In this document: positions 7,001 to 14,539 of the stretch, in pieces
Layout of the letters: each line of letters starts with the position of its first letter
Position numbering within the stretch: position 1 is the first letter of the stretch
DNA from: Bacillus chungangensis
GTDB taxonomy: Bacteria > Bacillota > Bacilli > Bacillales > Bacillaceae_C
Direction: 5' to 3'
DNA length: 64,000 bases
NCBI RefSeq assembly: GCF_030812995.1
Contig: NZ_JAUSTT010000001.1
Span: forward strand, 222,396-286,395
The notes under the pieces: generated by a model
The model's database searches: none
The model's input: only the letters and a program-made list of their open reading frames with translations
What the model was told of the DNA's origin: nothing
Made by a program: the position numbers and the translations under genes

Positions 7001-7831
7001 GTGTTTATTTCGCCAATGCTATTACGTAAATCCGAAGAGCCTTTCGATGACTCTCGCTATTTAACCGAATTAAAACTGGACGGCATCCGTTTTATATATT
7101 CGGTCGGGGAAGACGGCAAAGTTCGAATGTATACTCGGCACAAAAACGAAGTTACCACGAGATTTCCCGAACTTAAAGCACTCAGCCTGCCGCCGGGTAC
7201 CGTGCTTGATGGCGAGCTTATTGCAACTGATAACGAAGGCAAGCCGGACTTTGAGGCGGTCATGAGTCGTTTTATGTCACGCAAGTCAGTAACTCCGGTG
7301 AGTTACGTTGTGTTTGACGTCTTGCAGTACGAAGGCAAATTGACTATTCAGCTACCGTTGCTCGTGCGTAAGGAACTGCTAGCCGAAATAGTACCGACTG
7401 ACACACCGTTGTTATCGAAAGTTCAATTCATCGAAGGCAACGGCTCGGCTTATTACGACGCCGTAAAAGAACAAGCCCTCGAAGGCATCGTGCTAAAACG
7501 TAAGGACTCGCGCTATGAAATCGGCAAACGCAGTGCCAATTGGCTGAAAGTCGTTAATTATCAGTTTGCTGACGTGCTCGTGACGGGCTGGCGCAAGGCC
7601 GAGTTCGGCTGGTCGTTGAAGTTTGCCGACTCAGGCGAATATGCTGGTGCGATGGAACTCGGCGTGCCCGCGGAAGCTAAACGTCGTGTGTATTCGTTGA
7701 CCGTCGCTTATGAAACGAAAGACTTCGCGTACTTAGAACAGCCGTTTGCTGTACGAGTGAAATATCGAAATTTAACAAAGGCGGGCTTATTGCGTTTGCC
7801 TTCGTTCGTTAGCTGGGCTGACCCGCACTAG
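7001..7831 (+). CDS. ATP-dependent DNA ligase (phage, minimal)
   Basis: Ligase motifs: I, L-K-L-D-G-I-R-F with the nucleotidylated Lys; III, L-D-G-E-L-I; IIIa, Y-V-V-F-D-V; IV, E-G-I-V-L-K; V, W-L-K-V-V-N-Y. A C-terminal OB-fold follows. About 276 aa with no N-terminal DNA-binding domain, the size of minimal phage/bacterial LigD-like ligases. GTG 7001 sits 8 nt after AGGACGG; GTG 6992 is the alternative. A -10-like TACAAT is at 6963-6968 without a good -35. It is rightward, opposite to the replication genes. Confidence 0.9.
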   Translation: MFISPMLLRKSEEPFDDSRYLTELKLDGIRFIYSVGEDGKVRMYTRHKNEVTTRFPELKALSLPPGTVLDGELIATDNEGKPDFEAVMSRFMSRKSVTPVSYVVFDVLQYEGKLTIQLPLLVRKELLAEIVPTDTPLLSKVQFIEGNGSAYYDAVKEQALEGIVLKRKDSRYEIGKRSANWLKVVNYQFADVLVTGWRKAEFGWSLKFADSGEYAGAMELGVPAEAKRRVYSLTVAYETKDFAYLEQPFAVRVKYRNLTKAGLLRLPSFVSWADPH

Positions 7832-8420
7832 CTAACATTAGTGCGCCCATAAATTCGTCAACTTGCGTCTTTAATTTGTCTAATGTGCCGTCGTTTATAA
7901 TTTCGAAATCAACATCGAAACTATCGACGTGGCTTTCCGTGTCGTGCTGTAAGTCAGCTTCGTCGAATTGGTCGCCTGCCAACTTAGCGCGTTCAAGACG
8001 GACTTCCTCCGGTGCGGACACACGAATGATTGAAAAGCCTTGCTCACGAAGCCATGCGTACTCATTCGGCTGGCGGCAATCGGTGACCAAAACGTTGATT
8101 TCTTCGTCACCGCGGCGTGTCATTATGTCGATGTGGCTATCTATTAACGCTGCTACCGAGTTAACCCAAACATTGGGGTCGTATTTGCGCATTAGTTGGC
8201 CGTACTCTTGCAATAACCTACGAGGCTTTTGCTCGGCGTACATTATTTGCGGCAATGCGATGGTAAGCGTATTTTTTAAAGCGTCGCCGAAAGCAAATCG
8301 GTTAAATCCATAGTGTAAACCTAATATACGTGCCACTTCATCCTTGCCCGCACGGGCTTTTCCCGTAAGAGCTATTTTCGTTATGGTTATACGTTTATTG
8401 ACGTTCACTTCGTGCCGCAT
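7809..8420 (-). CDS. deoxynucleoside monophosphate kinase-like
   Basis: 203 aa. The P-loop variant G-K-A-R-A-G-K-D-E lies near the N-terminus, as in phage dNMP kinases, followed by a LID/nucleotide-binding region and V-T-D-C-R-Q-P-N-E. It would phosphorylate dNMPs to dNDPs for phage DNA synthesis. The start overlaps the upstream stop, with GGGGAGG 7 nt before. Its 3' end overlaps the convergent ligase gene by 23 bp. Confidence 0.8.
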   Translation of the reverse strand: MRHEVNVNKRITITKIALTGKARAGKDEVARILGLHYGFNRFAFGDALKNTLTIALPQIMYAEQKPRRLLQEYGQLMRKYDPNVWVNSVAALIDSHIDIMTRRGDEEINVLVTDCRQPNEYAWLREQGFSIIRVSAPEEVRLERAKLAGDQFDEADLQHDTESHVDSFDVDFEIINDGTLDKLKTQVDEFMGALMLASAGQPS

Positions 8421-9028
8421 ACAAGCGCCTCCCCTAATTTTTCTACCATCAGTTTCGCAACATTTTCGAAGTCTAGCGTAATTTTAGTATCTACCTGCGC
8501 TACTTTAAACGCTAAGTCGGCCTTTTCGTCTTCAATAGTCTGTAACTTACGCTCGAGCTTTGCGACTCTGTCCGTCAGATTTGCGATTACGTCGTGAACA
8601 TCGCGAGGGCTGGTTGTATTGGATTTTGCGGGAATTTCAAGTACATAGTAGCCTTTAGTGTAAAGATGAGGGTATGAACCGTCAGTAACAAGTATACGGT
8701 CACCTATATCAGCCTTACGTTTGACGAGCCGATAAATAATACCGTCGATACGGACGTTCCCAGTCGGCTCAAGAACTGCGTAGTCCTCGTATTCCTTATT
8801 AATAAATGTGTAACCAACGTCGTCAATGTTTTTCTTTACTCGAATAGAGCCGTCGTGACAACTAGTTTTTGTACACGTTAAAATGTCGCCAACCTTCGCG
8901 TACTCGCCATATCCGACATGCTCGTATTTAGTCAGTACAACCAACTCGCCAATATTTGCGTCTCGCTCAACTGCGTTATATTCTCGCTCAACGCCGCCTA
9001 GCGATTCATCAGCCACATAATACTTCAC
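8405..9028 (-). CDS. phage protein with SH3-like modules and coiled coil (207 aa)
   Basis: GTG start behind AAGGGGAC. The central part has two short beta modules with the pattern K-x-G-D-x-(I/L)-x-V (Y-A-K-V-G-D-I-L-T-C and K-A-D-I-G-D-R-I-L-V-T-D-G). Residues about 140-175 form a coiled coil (LTDRVAKLERKLQTIEDEKA). The same module recurs in the genes at 23290 and 24535. Function unknown. Confidence 0.6.
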   Translation of the reverse strand: MKYYVADESLGGVEREYNAVERDANIGELVVLTKYEHVGYGEYAKVGDILTCTKTSCHDGSIRVKKNIDDVGYTFINKEYEDYAVLEPTGNVRIDGIIYRLVKRKADIGDRILVTDGSYPHLYTKGYYVLEIPAKSNTTSPRDVHDVIANLTDRVAKLERKLQTIEDEKADLAFKVAQVDTKITLDFENVAKLMVEKLGEALVCGTK

Positions 9029-9061
9029 ACTACCGTCCCCTTTACGATTTATTTTCGTACC

Positions 9062-9271
9062 TTAGTCATCGCTACCCTCATCCCACACGACCTCGTAACC
9101 TAAGTGCTCCAACACAGCTTCCAATGCATCTTCGGGCGATTCGTCACTAAGGTCAACACCTTCGACTCGCTCATCATTAATGTATAAATCCGCCCCGAAG
9201 TCGAAGCAGCATCCATCTCCGCAATTGTGATACCAATCTTCCCGAGTAAGTACTAGTTTAGGTTTTTCCAT
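9062..9271 (-). CDS. small acidic phage protein (69 aa)
   Basis: ATG with GGAGGG 7 nt upstream. Very acidic C-terminal two thirds; a C-G-D-G-C-C cluster near residue 17 could bind metal. Unknown function. Confidence 0.55.
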   Translation of the reverse strand: MEKPKLVLTREDWYHNCGDGCCFDFGADLYINDERVEGVDLSDESPEDALEAVLEHLGYEVVWDEGSDD

Positions 9272-9775
9272 CTAAACGCCCTCCTTCATTCGTATGCTTA
9301 CCGCCTGCCTGCCGAACTGTTTCGCAGTGTCTTCGTTTTCCACAAGAACGTCAATTATTCGTCCTTTGATTAGCCCACCGATATCTTGTGCGGTCGCCTT
9401 AAATTGCGTGCCGTTGGCCAACTGTACTTCTAATGTCGAGCCTAACGGAATTATTCTCGGGTCAACTGCGACTATACGCTTGTCTTCGTAATATTCCGTG
9501 TCCTTAACGTTGATGCCCGTCTTGGTGATGCCGATACAGCCCATACAGTCGGCCGTATATGCCGTTGCTTCAAACGGATACCAACCGGCGTTTTCAATTT
9601 CGGCCTGTAGTAAAGCGATTTCAGCCTGTAATTGCTCGTTTTCTAAACGTAAAGCCTCGATCTCTCGCTTTCGTTCCTCCGCCTGCTGACGCCAAATTTG
9701 TGCGTTAGGAGCGACCGACCGGGCTAGTTCGGCAGCTTCTATGGAAGGCGGTGCCGAAAGTAGTTGCACCGCCAA
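9272..9775 (-). CDS. 3D-domain protein (lytic transglycosylase-like), probably exported
   Basis: The C-terminal 100 residues match the 3D domain: F-E-A-T-A-Y-T, V-D-P-R-I-I-P-L-G-S, A-Q-D-I-G-G-L-I-K-G-R-I-I-D-V-L-V. The domain is named for three conserved Asp and is found in MltA-like peptidoglycan-cleaving and YabE-type proteins. A coiled coil precedes it. The frame is open upstream to 9829 and encodes a basic-hydrophobic signal sequence (RWRLIGIITSVTLAVQLLSA), but there is no ATG/GTG/TTG above TTG 9775. The true start is therefore probably CTG 9829 or another rare codon. Confidence 0.78.
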   Translation of the reverse strand: MAVQLLSAPPSIEAAELARSVAPNAQIWRQQAEERKREIEALRLENEQLQAEIALLQAEIENAGWYPFEATAYTADCMGCIGITKTGINVKDTEYYEDKRIVAVDPRIIPLGSTLEVQLANGTQFKATAQDIGGLIKGRIIDVLVENEDTAKQFGRQAVSIRMKEGV

Positions 9776-9789
9776 TGTTACCGACGTAA

Positions 9790-10101
9790 TTATTCCGATA
9801 AGTCGCCACCTGCTCCCACTTCGAGCCAGTCAAGCCACTCTTCTAATACCTTTTCGAGTGTCGCTAATTCCTCGACTGATACCGGCTTGCTTGAGTAACG
9901 GACAATCTCATTAGTTACGTGTAATTTTCGATCTTCCGAGAAAAATACAACTGGAATCCAGTAACGATCTAGTGACAATAGACTACCGTCTCCTCGAACT
10001 GTATATTTAGCCGGCGCTTTTAAGCCTGTAGCTCCAATCCTGAGCGTTAGTTCCCGTTGTGCTCTACGCCACAACTTCCGTTCGATTTCATTAAAATTCA
10101 T
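9790..10101 (-). CDS. phage protein of unknown function (103 aa)
   Basis: ATG overlaps the upstream stop (ATGA), with GAGG close by. Basic N-terminus (IERKLWRRAQREL), helical acidic C-terminus. No recognised motif. Confidence 0.6.
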   Translation of the reverse strand: MNFNEIERKLWRRAQRELTLRIGATGLKAPAKYTVRGDGSLLSLDRYWIPVVFFSEDRKLHVTNEIVRYSSKPVSVEELATLEKVLEEWLDWLEVGAGGDLSE

Positions 10102-10739
10102 TCGACCTCGTATCCTTCCTTTTCGCTTGTTCCTGCTTGGCGGGCGTGATTCTCCGCATTCTTTTCCGTATATTGAGTATAAATCTTTTCAGGCGTCAGA
10201 CCAACAACGCGCGACAACGATAAGAGAAAGTGCCACAAGTCAATTACCTCGCCTTGAAGCGCAGGAAGGTCGACTTCTTTCGGATTCTTCCACCACTTCC
10301 AGTTTACTTCGCGCCGAATTTCATCGATTTCGCTTTCCATGGCGATCGTTAGTCCGGCTACCCACTCGTCAAGTGTCTTATCGATGTCGCGTTCGTCAAT
10401 AATACGTTCGTCCAACGTGGCTTGTAAGGCAAATAACGTTTCGAGTTTACGGACAGATCGGATATGCCCTTCGACATTGTCGCCCAACTTTTCATACGTT
10501 TTGTGGAAAATTTCGGGCTTACAAGGGTAGAACTCGCCCTCTACGCCTTTTATGATGTAATCGCCTTCGTTCGCCACCATTACGCCTTCTAGCGTCTCTA
10601 TTTCTACGAAAGGTACCGGATATCCACGGAGCACTTGGATTTGTTTTTTCATGAAATCGGCTAATTCACGAATCCTTTCGGGCGTGTCTTCGAACTTTAT
10701 CGCTTCGACAACAACCGGCTTTTTAAGATACATAACCAT
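10098..10739 (-). CDS. phage PGDYG-like domain fused to dUTPase/MazG-like pyrophosphatase (213 aa)
   Basis: Residues about 1-90 (K-K-P-V-V-V-E-A-I-K-F and N-E-G-D-Y-I-I-K-G-V-E-G-E-F-Y-P-C-K) are a widespread phage domain of unknown role. The C-terminal half reads as an all-alpha dimeric dUTPase/NTP pyrophosphatase: L-Q-A-T-L-D-E-R-I, E-S-E-I-D-E-I, W-K-W-W-K, G-E-V-I-D-L-W-H-F-L-L-S-L-S. It would hydrolyse dUTP to dUMP, the ThyX substrate, and thyX is directly upstream. ATG 10739 overlaps the thyX stop (TGATG). The fusion is notable. Confidence 0.75.
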   Translation of the reverse strand: MVMYLKKPVVVEAIKFEDTPERIRELADFMKKQIQVLRGYPVPFVEIETLEGVMVANEGDYIIKGVEGEFYPCKPEIFHKTYEKLGDNVEGHIRSVRKLETLFALQATLDERIIDERDIDKTLDEWVAGLTIAMESEIDEIRREVNWKWWKNPKEVDLPALQGEVIDLWHFLLSLSRVVGLTPEKIYTQYTEKNAENHARQAGTSEKEGYEVE

Positions 10740-11512
10740 CAAACATACCCCTTTTCGAATAATTGTTCCGCCCAAGGCTCGACCCCAACGACGGCACTTT
10801 TTAAACGCTCCGCTAACACAGTAATTTCGTGCTGCGCGCCCATCCCTTTACGTCGTTTTGAATAAAAGTCGAGCAAAGAACGTAAATTTGCGGTCAAGAC
10901 GAGATTGCACGCTGCAGCATTCGGTAATACTGCGCGCGCATCTTCGGGCGGTATGCCAATTTCACGTAAGACGTCGTAATGTTCTTGTGCGTCTCGCATC
11001 GCTGTTTCAAAAAACGCTTTTCCGGCTGGCTTTTCTTTTATGCTTTCAGGCAAGACGTAATCGAAACCGCCCGTCTTATCCGAAGTGCCCATCCGAACGT
11101 ACCTTTGCGACTGGACACTAAAACTAAAGCCAACACGATGTCGTGTTAATTGCGCCAGTAGTGCGCGACTAACACCTTCGATTGCGAAAGTAAACGTTAG
11201 ATGTTCAAGTGTTGACGTATGGCCTGACGCAACAATCAACCGAATCAGTCGATCAGTTTCCGTTCCTGCCTTACCGTCAGTTGCTTTAGAGCCGAAATAA
11301 CGTTCGCCTTCCTTGGCGACAATCTCGCTCGGCTTGTTCGGACTGTAGCACGATCGGATTGCCGTGAGCGCTGCGGCCTGACCGGACGTGTATTCGGCCA
11401 TACTTTCGAGCAGATCACTTGGAATAGCGTCATCTTTGAATAGCTGCTCGATAAATTCCATGCTTAGTTGCGTATGCGCTAAAAGACACACGCCCATTTG
11501 AGTTTCCGCCAT
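10739..11512 (-). CDS. thyX: flavin-dependent thymidylate synthase
   Basis: Carries the ThyX signature R-H-R-(x7)-S (T-R-H-R-V-G-F-S-F-S-V-Q-S-Q-R-Y), plus upstream S-G-H-T-S-T-L-E-H and a C-terminal L-R-S-L-L-D-F-Y. It makes dTMP from dUMP using FAD and methylene-THF. 257 aa from ATG 11512, which overlaps the previous stop (TGATG). It sits between the dUTPase-like gene and the RNR genes, forming a dTTP supply cassette. Confidence 0.95.
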   Translation of the reverse strand: MAETQMGVCLLAHTQLSMEFIEQLFKDDAIPSDLLESMAEYTSGQAAALTAIRSCYSPNKPSEIVAKEGERYFGSKATDGKAGTETDRLIRLIVASGHTSTLEHLTFTFAIEGVSRALLAQLTRHRVGFSFSVQSQRYVRMGTSDKTGGFDYVLPESIKEKPAGKAFFETAMRDAQEHYDVLREIGIPPEDARAVLPNAAACNLVLTANLRSLLDFYSKRRKGMGAQHEITVLAERLKSAVVGVEPWAEQLFEKGYV

Positions 11513-11751
11513 CAAACGCCCTCACTTTCGTCGATAATTTCATGAGAGAAACCTTCTCCGTCCCGACCTGCTTGATAAGCCAAACGCATTAAATCGACAA
11601 TGTTGTAACAGTCGTTGAAATCTCTCATTAACAAACGATCTTCAGGTTCTCCGTCAAACACGTTGAATAGAGTTTTTCCGTTAACTTGAATCGTAAGTGC
11701 TTCCCGCATCTCATCCTCGTCAATCGTGTTATGAATCTCGATTACTTCCAT
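11512..11751 (-). CDS. small acidic phage protein (79 aa)
   Basis: ATG behind GGAGG (8 nt). Strongly acidic (DEDEMRE, EIIDESEG). Coupled to thyX by a TGATG overlap. Function unknown. Confidence 0.55.
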   Translation of the reverse strand: MEVIEIHNTIDEDEMREALTIQVNGKTLFNVFDGEPEDRLLMRDFNDCYNIVDLMRLAYQAGRDGEGFSHEIIDESEGV

Positions 11752-11755
11752 TGAT

Positions 11756-12064
11756 TTAACCTCCGGTTTTTATAATTTCATATAATTTCCCTCTTTGCCC
11801 AATGATCTTATATCCCTGATCTCGTACCTCATTAATGTCCGTGATTATTGCATCATAGGTTATGATCGGCCCCTGTGCTATTCCACCGATTCCCAATAGC
11901 GAAATAATTAATAGCACTACGATTGCAAGCACAGCAGGAAAATCAAAACTAAACCATTCTAAAGTATCTTTGATAAAACATATCATACAAAAAATCGATA
12001 GAAGTGTAAGGATAATTATGGCCACATAATAGAACCAATCAACGTTCTTAGCTACGATTTCCAC
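11756..12064 (-). CDS. small two-helix membrane protein (102 aa)
   Basis: GTG 12064, 8 nt after GGGAG, is preferred over GTG 12073, which overlaps the SD. Two hydrophobic segments (YVAIIILTLLSIFCMICFI and AVLAIVVLLIISLLGIGGIA) and a short basic cytosolic tail. Function unknown. Confidence 0.6.
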   Translation of the reverse strand: MEIVAKNVDWFYYVAIIILTLLSIFCMICFIKDTLEWFSFDFPAVLAIVVLLIISLLGIGGIAQGPIITYDAIITDINEVRDQGYKIIGQRGKLYEIIKTGG

Positions 12065-12206
12065 GCGAATCACTCCCTATTGCGAAAAAGCATAACGATA
12101 TTAATAAGAGATTAAGGCTTATCGCCAACGGAGTAGGCTCATAAACACCGGCAACGTGGAAAATAAAATACAATAAGTACCCAATCGCAACTACATATGC
12201 CATCAT
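12048..12206 (-). CDS. small membrane protein (52 aa)
   Basis: ATG ATG overlaps the stop of the gene at 12203-12370, with a GAGGGAG SD 8 nt before. Two predicted membrane helices (AYVVAIGYLLYFIFHVAGV, LAISLNLLLISLCFFAIG). It ends inside the start region of the next membrane-protein gene. Confidence 0.55.
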   Translation of the reverse strand: MMAYVVAIGYLLYFIFHVAGVYEPTPLAISLNLLLISLCFFAIGSDSRGNRS

Positions 12207-12370
12207 ATCTTGGACTCCCTCACATTGCCTTTTGCGTCATAATAAAAACCATTACGTCTTGCCAGCGCTTCGACTTCGGCGTAGTCCGGTTCACTCGCAG
12301 AAGCAACGATTTCAAGCAGCCGTTTCACGTCTCGTTTAATTCGCTGATTTCGAATTTTTAAAGGTCGCAT
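12203..12370 (-). CDS. small basic phage protein (55 aa)
   Basis: ATG behind TAGGAGGGG (5 nt). Basic, helix-rich N-terminus (LKIRNQRIKRDVKRLLEIV), which could contact nucleic acid. Directly downstream of the RNR small subunit gene. Function unknown. Confidence 0.6.
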   Translation of the reverse strand: MRPLKIRNQRIKRDVKRLLEIVASASEPDYAEVEALARRNGFYYDAKGNVRESKI

Positions 12371-12381
12371 AAATACCCCTC

Positions 12382-13422
12382 CTAAAGTTCATCAAATCCG
12401 TTCAAGTCGCTAGTTTTCGTGTACTGGCGGCTTTTTTGTTCGAAAAAGTCCGTTTTGTTGCCGTCGAAATTATCCACATACGCTTCAATCCACGGCATAG
12501 TATTTTTGGTATGTTCCGGGTAAATTTCGCTTAGTCCCATAAGGCGAAGCATTTTATTAGCGCGGTACTTAACGTAGCCTTCCATCTCGACTAGGTCAAT
12601 GCCGTCAATGCCCGCGAGTATATAGCGTGACCATTCCGACTCTAGTTCGACCGATACTCGAAACTGTTCGTATACCCAATCCGCAAAACCTTCCGTGTTT
12701 AAGTGCGGATTTTCGGCTAAGGTTGCGCGGAATAGCTCGCTTATGAAACGTCCGTGTTGTAGTTCCTCTCGATTGATATAACTAATCATCGTCGATGTCC
12801 CGACCATAAGCTGCTGTCGGGCGAGGTTGTAAAAGAACGCGAATCCACTGTAGAAAAACAGCCCTTCAAGCAAAGCTGTATAAACTATCGTTTTCAAAAC
12901 GTTTTCTATCGTTGGCTTTTCGACAAATGTATTATAAACGTCCATAATTCGTTGATTCCGTTTCAATAGCACGAGGTCTTTCCGTCCTGTTTCAAAGGAC
13001 TCGTTTTGTTCTGCCAAAGAAACAACCGACGAAAGTACATACGCATAGCTGTGATTATGCTCGCTTTCTTGGTCGGCAATAGTCGCCATAATCGACTGTA
13101 CCGACGGGTCAGTAGCATATTGGCTGATTGCGTGTGCGATTCGAGTCTGCGGTCCGTCGAGTGTCGCCAACAAGCCGATGATCTTTAAAAAAGCGTTTTT
13201 GGTTCGTTCGGGCAATTCGGGAAACTGTTTGACGTCCTGTGTCATATCGACTTCGCTCGCCCGCCAAAATAGTGCGCGAATTTGCTCGCGGTGCTTATAG
13301 AAATGCGGATACGCAATGTCGTTCCAGTTAAGGATGCCCGACGCTTTGCCGCCGAATAGTTTAGTAGATTTATTCGGATTGGTCGGATTTAATACGTGTG
13401 CTTTTCTTAAGATTTCCGCCAT
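12382..13422 (-). CDS. nrdF: ribonucleotide reductase class I, beta (radical) subunit
   Basis: 346 aa. Diiron/dimanganese ligands and radical Tyr are present: E-S-E-H-N-H-S-Y with E, H and the Tyr four residues after H; E-G-L-F-F-Y-S-G-F; and R-E-E-L-Q-H-G with E and H. It generates the tyrosyl radical used by NrdE for dNTP synthesis. In the operon it is separated from nrdE by a membrane protein gene, a flavodoxin gene and an unrelated ORF. ATG with an AAAGGA SD. Confidence 0.94.
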   Translation of the reverse strand: MAEILRKAHVLNPTNPNKSTKLFGGKASGILNWNDIAYPHFYKHREQIRALFWRASEVDMTQDVKQFPELPERTKNAFLKIIGLLATLDGPQTRIAHAISQYATDPSVQSIMATIADQESEHNHSYAYVLSSVVSLAEQNESFETGRKDLVLLKRNQRIMDVYNTFVEKPTIENVLKTIVYTALLEGLFFYSGFAFFYNLARQQLMVGTSTMISYINREELQHGRFISELFRATLAENPHLNTEGFADWVYEQFRVSVELESEWSRYILAGIDGIDLVEMEGYVKYRANKMLRLMGLSEIYPEHTKNTMPWIEAYVDNFDGNKTDFFEQKSRQYTKTSDLNGFDEL

Positions 13423-13437
13423 TGAATCGTCCTTTCT

Positions 13438-13929
13438 TTACATGTTCTCTACAAATTCTACACCTAGAAACTTACAAAGCTCTTCTTTAAAAGTATTTCC
13501 TGACCATTTGTCTTCCCCAAACGTTCCATTTAAAAGCCTGTTCTCTAATTCTTCTAGAATGACCTCTTCAGGAAACCACTGATCTTCAAGGCCGTAACAG
13601 GAGCAATGGCTCCCATTCACTTCGAATAATTTCCCTTCCTTTTCAAATAAAACCCAAGCATCACCCGTGTAATTATCTTGACCATAGGAAGCAAATAAAA
13701 TGTTCACTTCGCGGTATTTTTCGATTGCTCTCCTCATTTTATCCTTGTTCTTTAACCAATAAGATTCGTTTGGATGCGGGGATTCAGTAGCTTCGTATTC
13801 TGCTTTAGTCATATAAATACATTCAAAGTCTCCAATAACATCAATTTTATGTGTCCATTCGTTTATAAAAACGGGTTCTTGGTTAATAATCTCTTCTAGG
13901 GATTTAATGATAGACTCCTCCTTACCCAT
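13438..13929 (-). CDS. hypothetical protein inserted between nrdI-like and nrdF (163 aa)
   Basis: Acidic protein; its centre has F-E-V-N-G-S-H-C-S-C-Y-G-L-E-D-Q-W-F-P-E-E, a conserved-looking stretch known from hypothetical proteins of phages and bacteria. It overlaps the end of the flavodoxin gene by 34 bp in another frame. It is AT-richer and less CG-dinucleotide-rich than its neighbours, which suggests later acquisition (moron-like). Function unknown. Confidence 0.7.
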   Translation of the reverse strand: MGKEESIIKSLEEIINQEPVFINEWTHKIDVIGDFECIYMTKAEYEATESPHPNESYWLKNKDKMRRAIEKYREVNILFASYGQDNYTGDAWVLFEKEGKLFEVNGSHCSCYGLEDQWFPEEVILEELENRLLNGTFGEDKWSGNTFKEELCKFLGVEFVENM

Positions 13930-14327
13930 TCTCGCACCTTTTCTTCTTGCGAACCTCGCGGACTCTGTTCGATCTTCAACGGCTCGGCAGGCGAATTATA
14001 AAAGCGCGCCAACTTGACCGCAGCTTTACAGAAAAGGTCGTCGCCGCCGAATTGAGTATCACCCGTACCGAACACGTAAACAGGTTCGGGCTTGTATCCG
14101 ATATCTGCCACGAAATCTTTTACCTCGTCGGGAGTAGCGCCTTTGCCCCAAGTGTACGAGCCAAGAAACAATACGTTGTAGTCGGAAGGGTCGGGCGGGC
14201 TTGCGCCGTCCCATATCCGATAATAGTCAACGCTATGGCCTGCCTTCGTCAGTTCTACGCCTATTAAGTGCGCAACTTCTTCTGTATTACCCGATAGACT
14301 CGCATAAGCTATGAAAACTTTGACCAT
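13896..14327 (-). CDS. nrdI: flavodoxin-like protein, NrdI candidate
   Basis: 143 aa with a flavodoxin FMN-phosphate loop (A-S-L-S-G-N-T-E-E-V-A), then F-L-G-S-Y-T-W-G-K-G and G-T-G-D-T-Q-F-G-G-D-D. NrdI donates superoxide or peroxide to assemble the Mn2-tyrosyl cofactor of class Ib NrdF. Position between nrdE and nrdF supports that role; a generic flavodoxin is the alternative. Confidence 0.82.
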   Translation of the reverse strand: MVKVFIAYASLSGNTEEVAHLIGVELTKAGHSVDYYRIWDGASPPDPSDYNVLFLGSYTWGKGATPDEVKDFVADIGYKPEPVYVFGTGDTQFGGDDLFCKAAVKLARFYNSPAEPLKIEQSPRGSQEEKVREWVRRSLSLNP

Positions 14328-14539
14328 AATTCATCCGCCCAGTCACACGAAATGCCTACAAGCAGCGAAAGCACGAGAAGCGCAAGAATAGCCCCTGTTA
14401 CGCTTCCGATAAATCCAATTCCGACCAAAATAAAAGGCAATAGTGTTAGCACAAGTAAGCATAACCAAGCACACACGAAAATTATTCCCAATAACCACGC
14501 TTGAAAGAACTTTAGTATTTTAATAGCTTTCCCCTCCAT
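14309..14539 (-). CDS. small membrane protein between nrdE and nrdI (76 aa or shorter)
   Basis: Two membrane segments (WLLGIIFVCAWLCLLVLTL, VGIGFIGSVTGAILALLVLSL). ATG 14539 overlaps the nrdE stop (TGATG) but has no SD. A strong GGAGGGG lies inside the frame, 6 nt before an in-frame ATT (14524), so ATT initiation is possible here too. Unknown function. Confidence 0.6.
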   Translation of the reverse strand: MEGKAIKILKFFQAWLLGIIFVCAWLCLLVLTLLPFILVGIGFIGSVTGAILALLVLSLLVGISCDWADELWSKFS

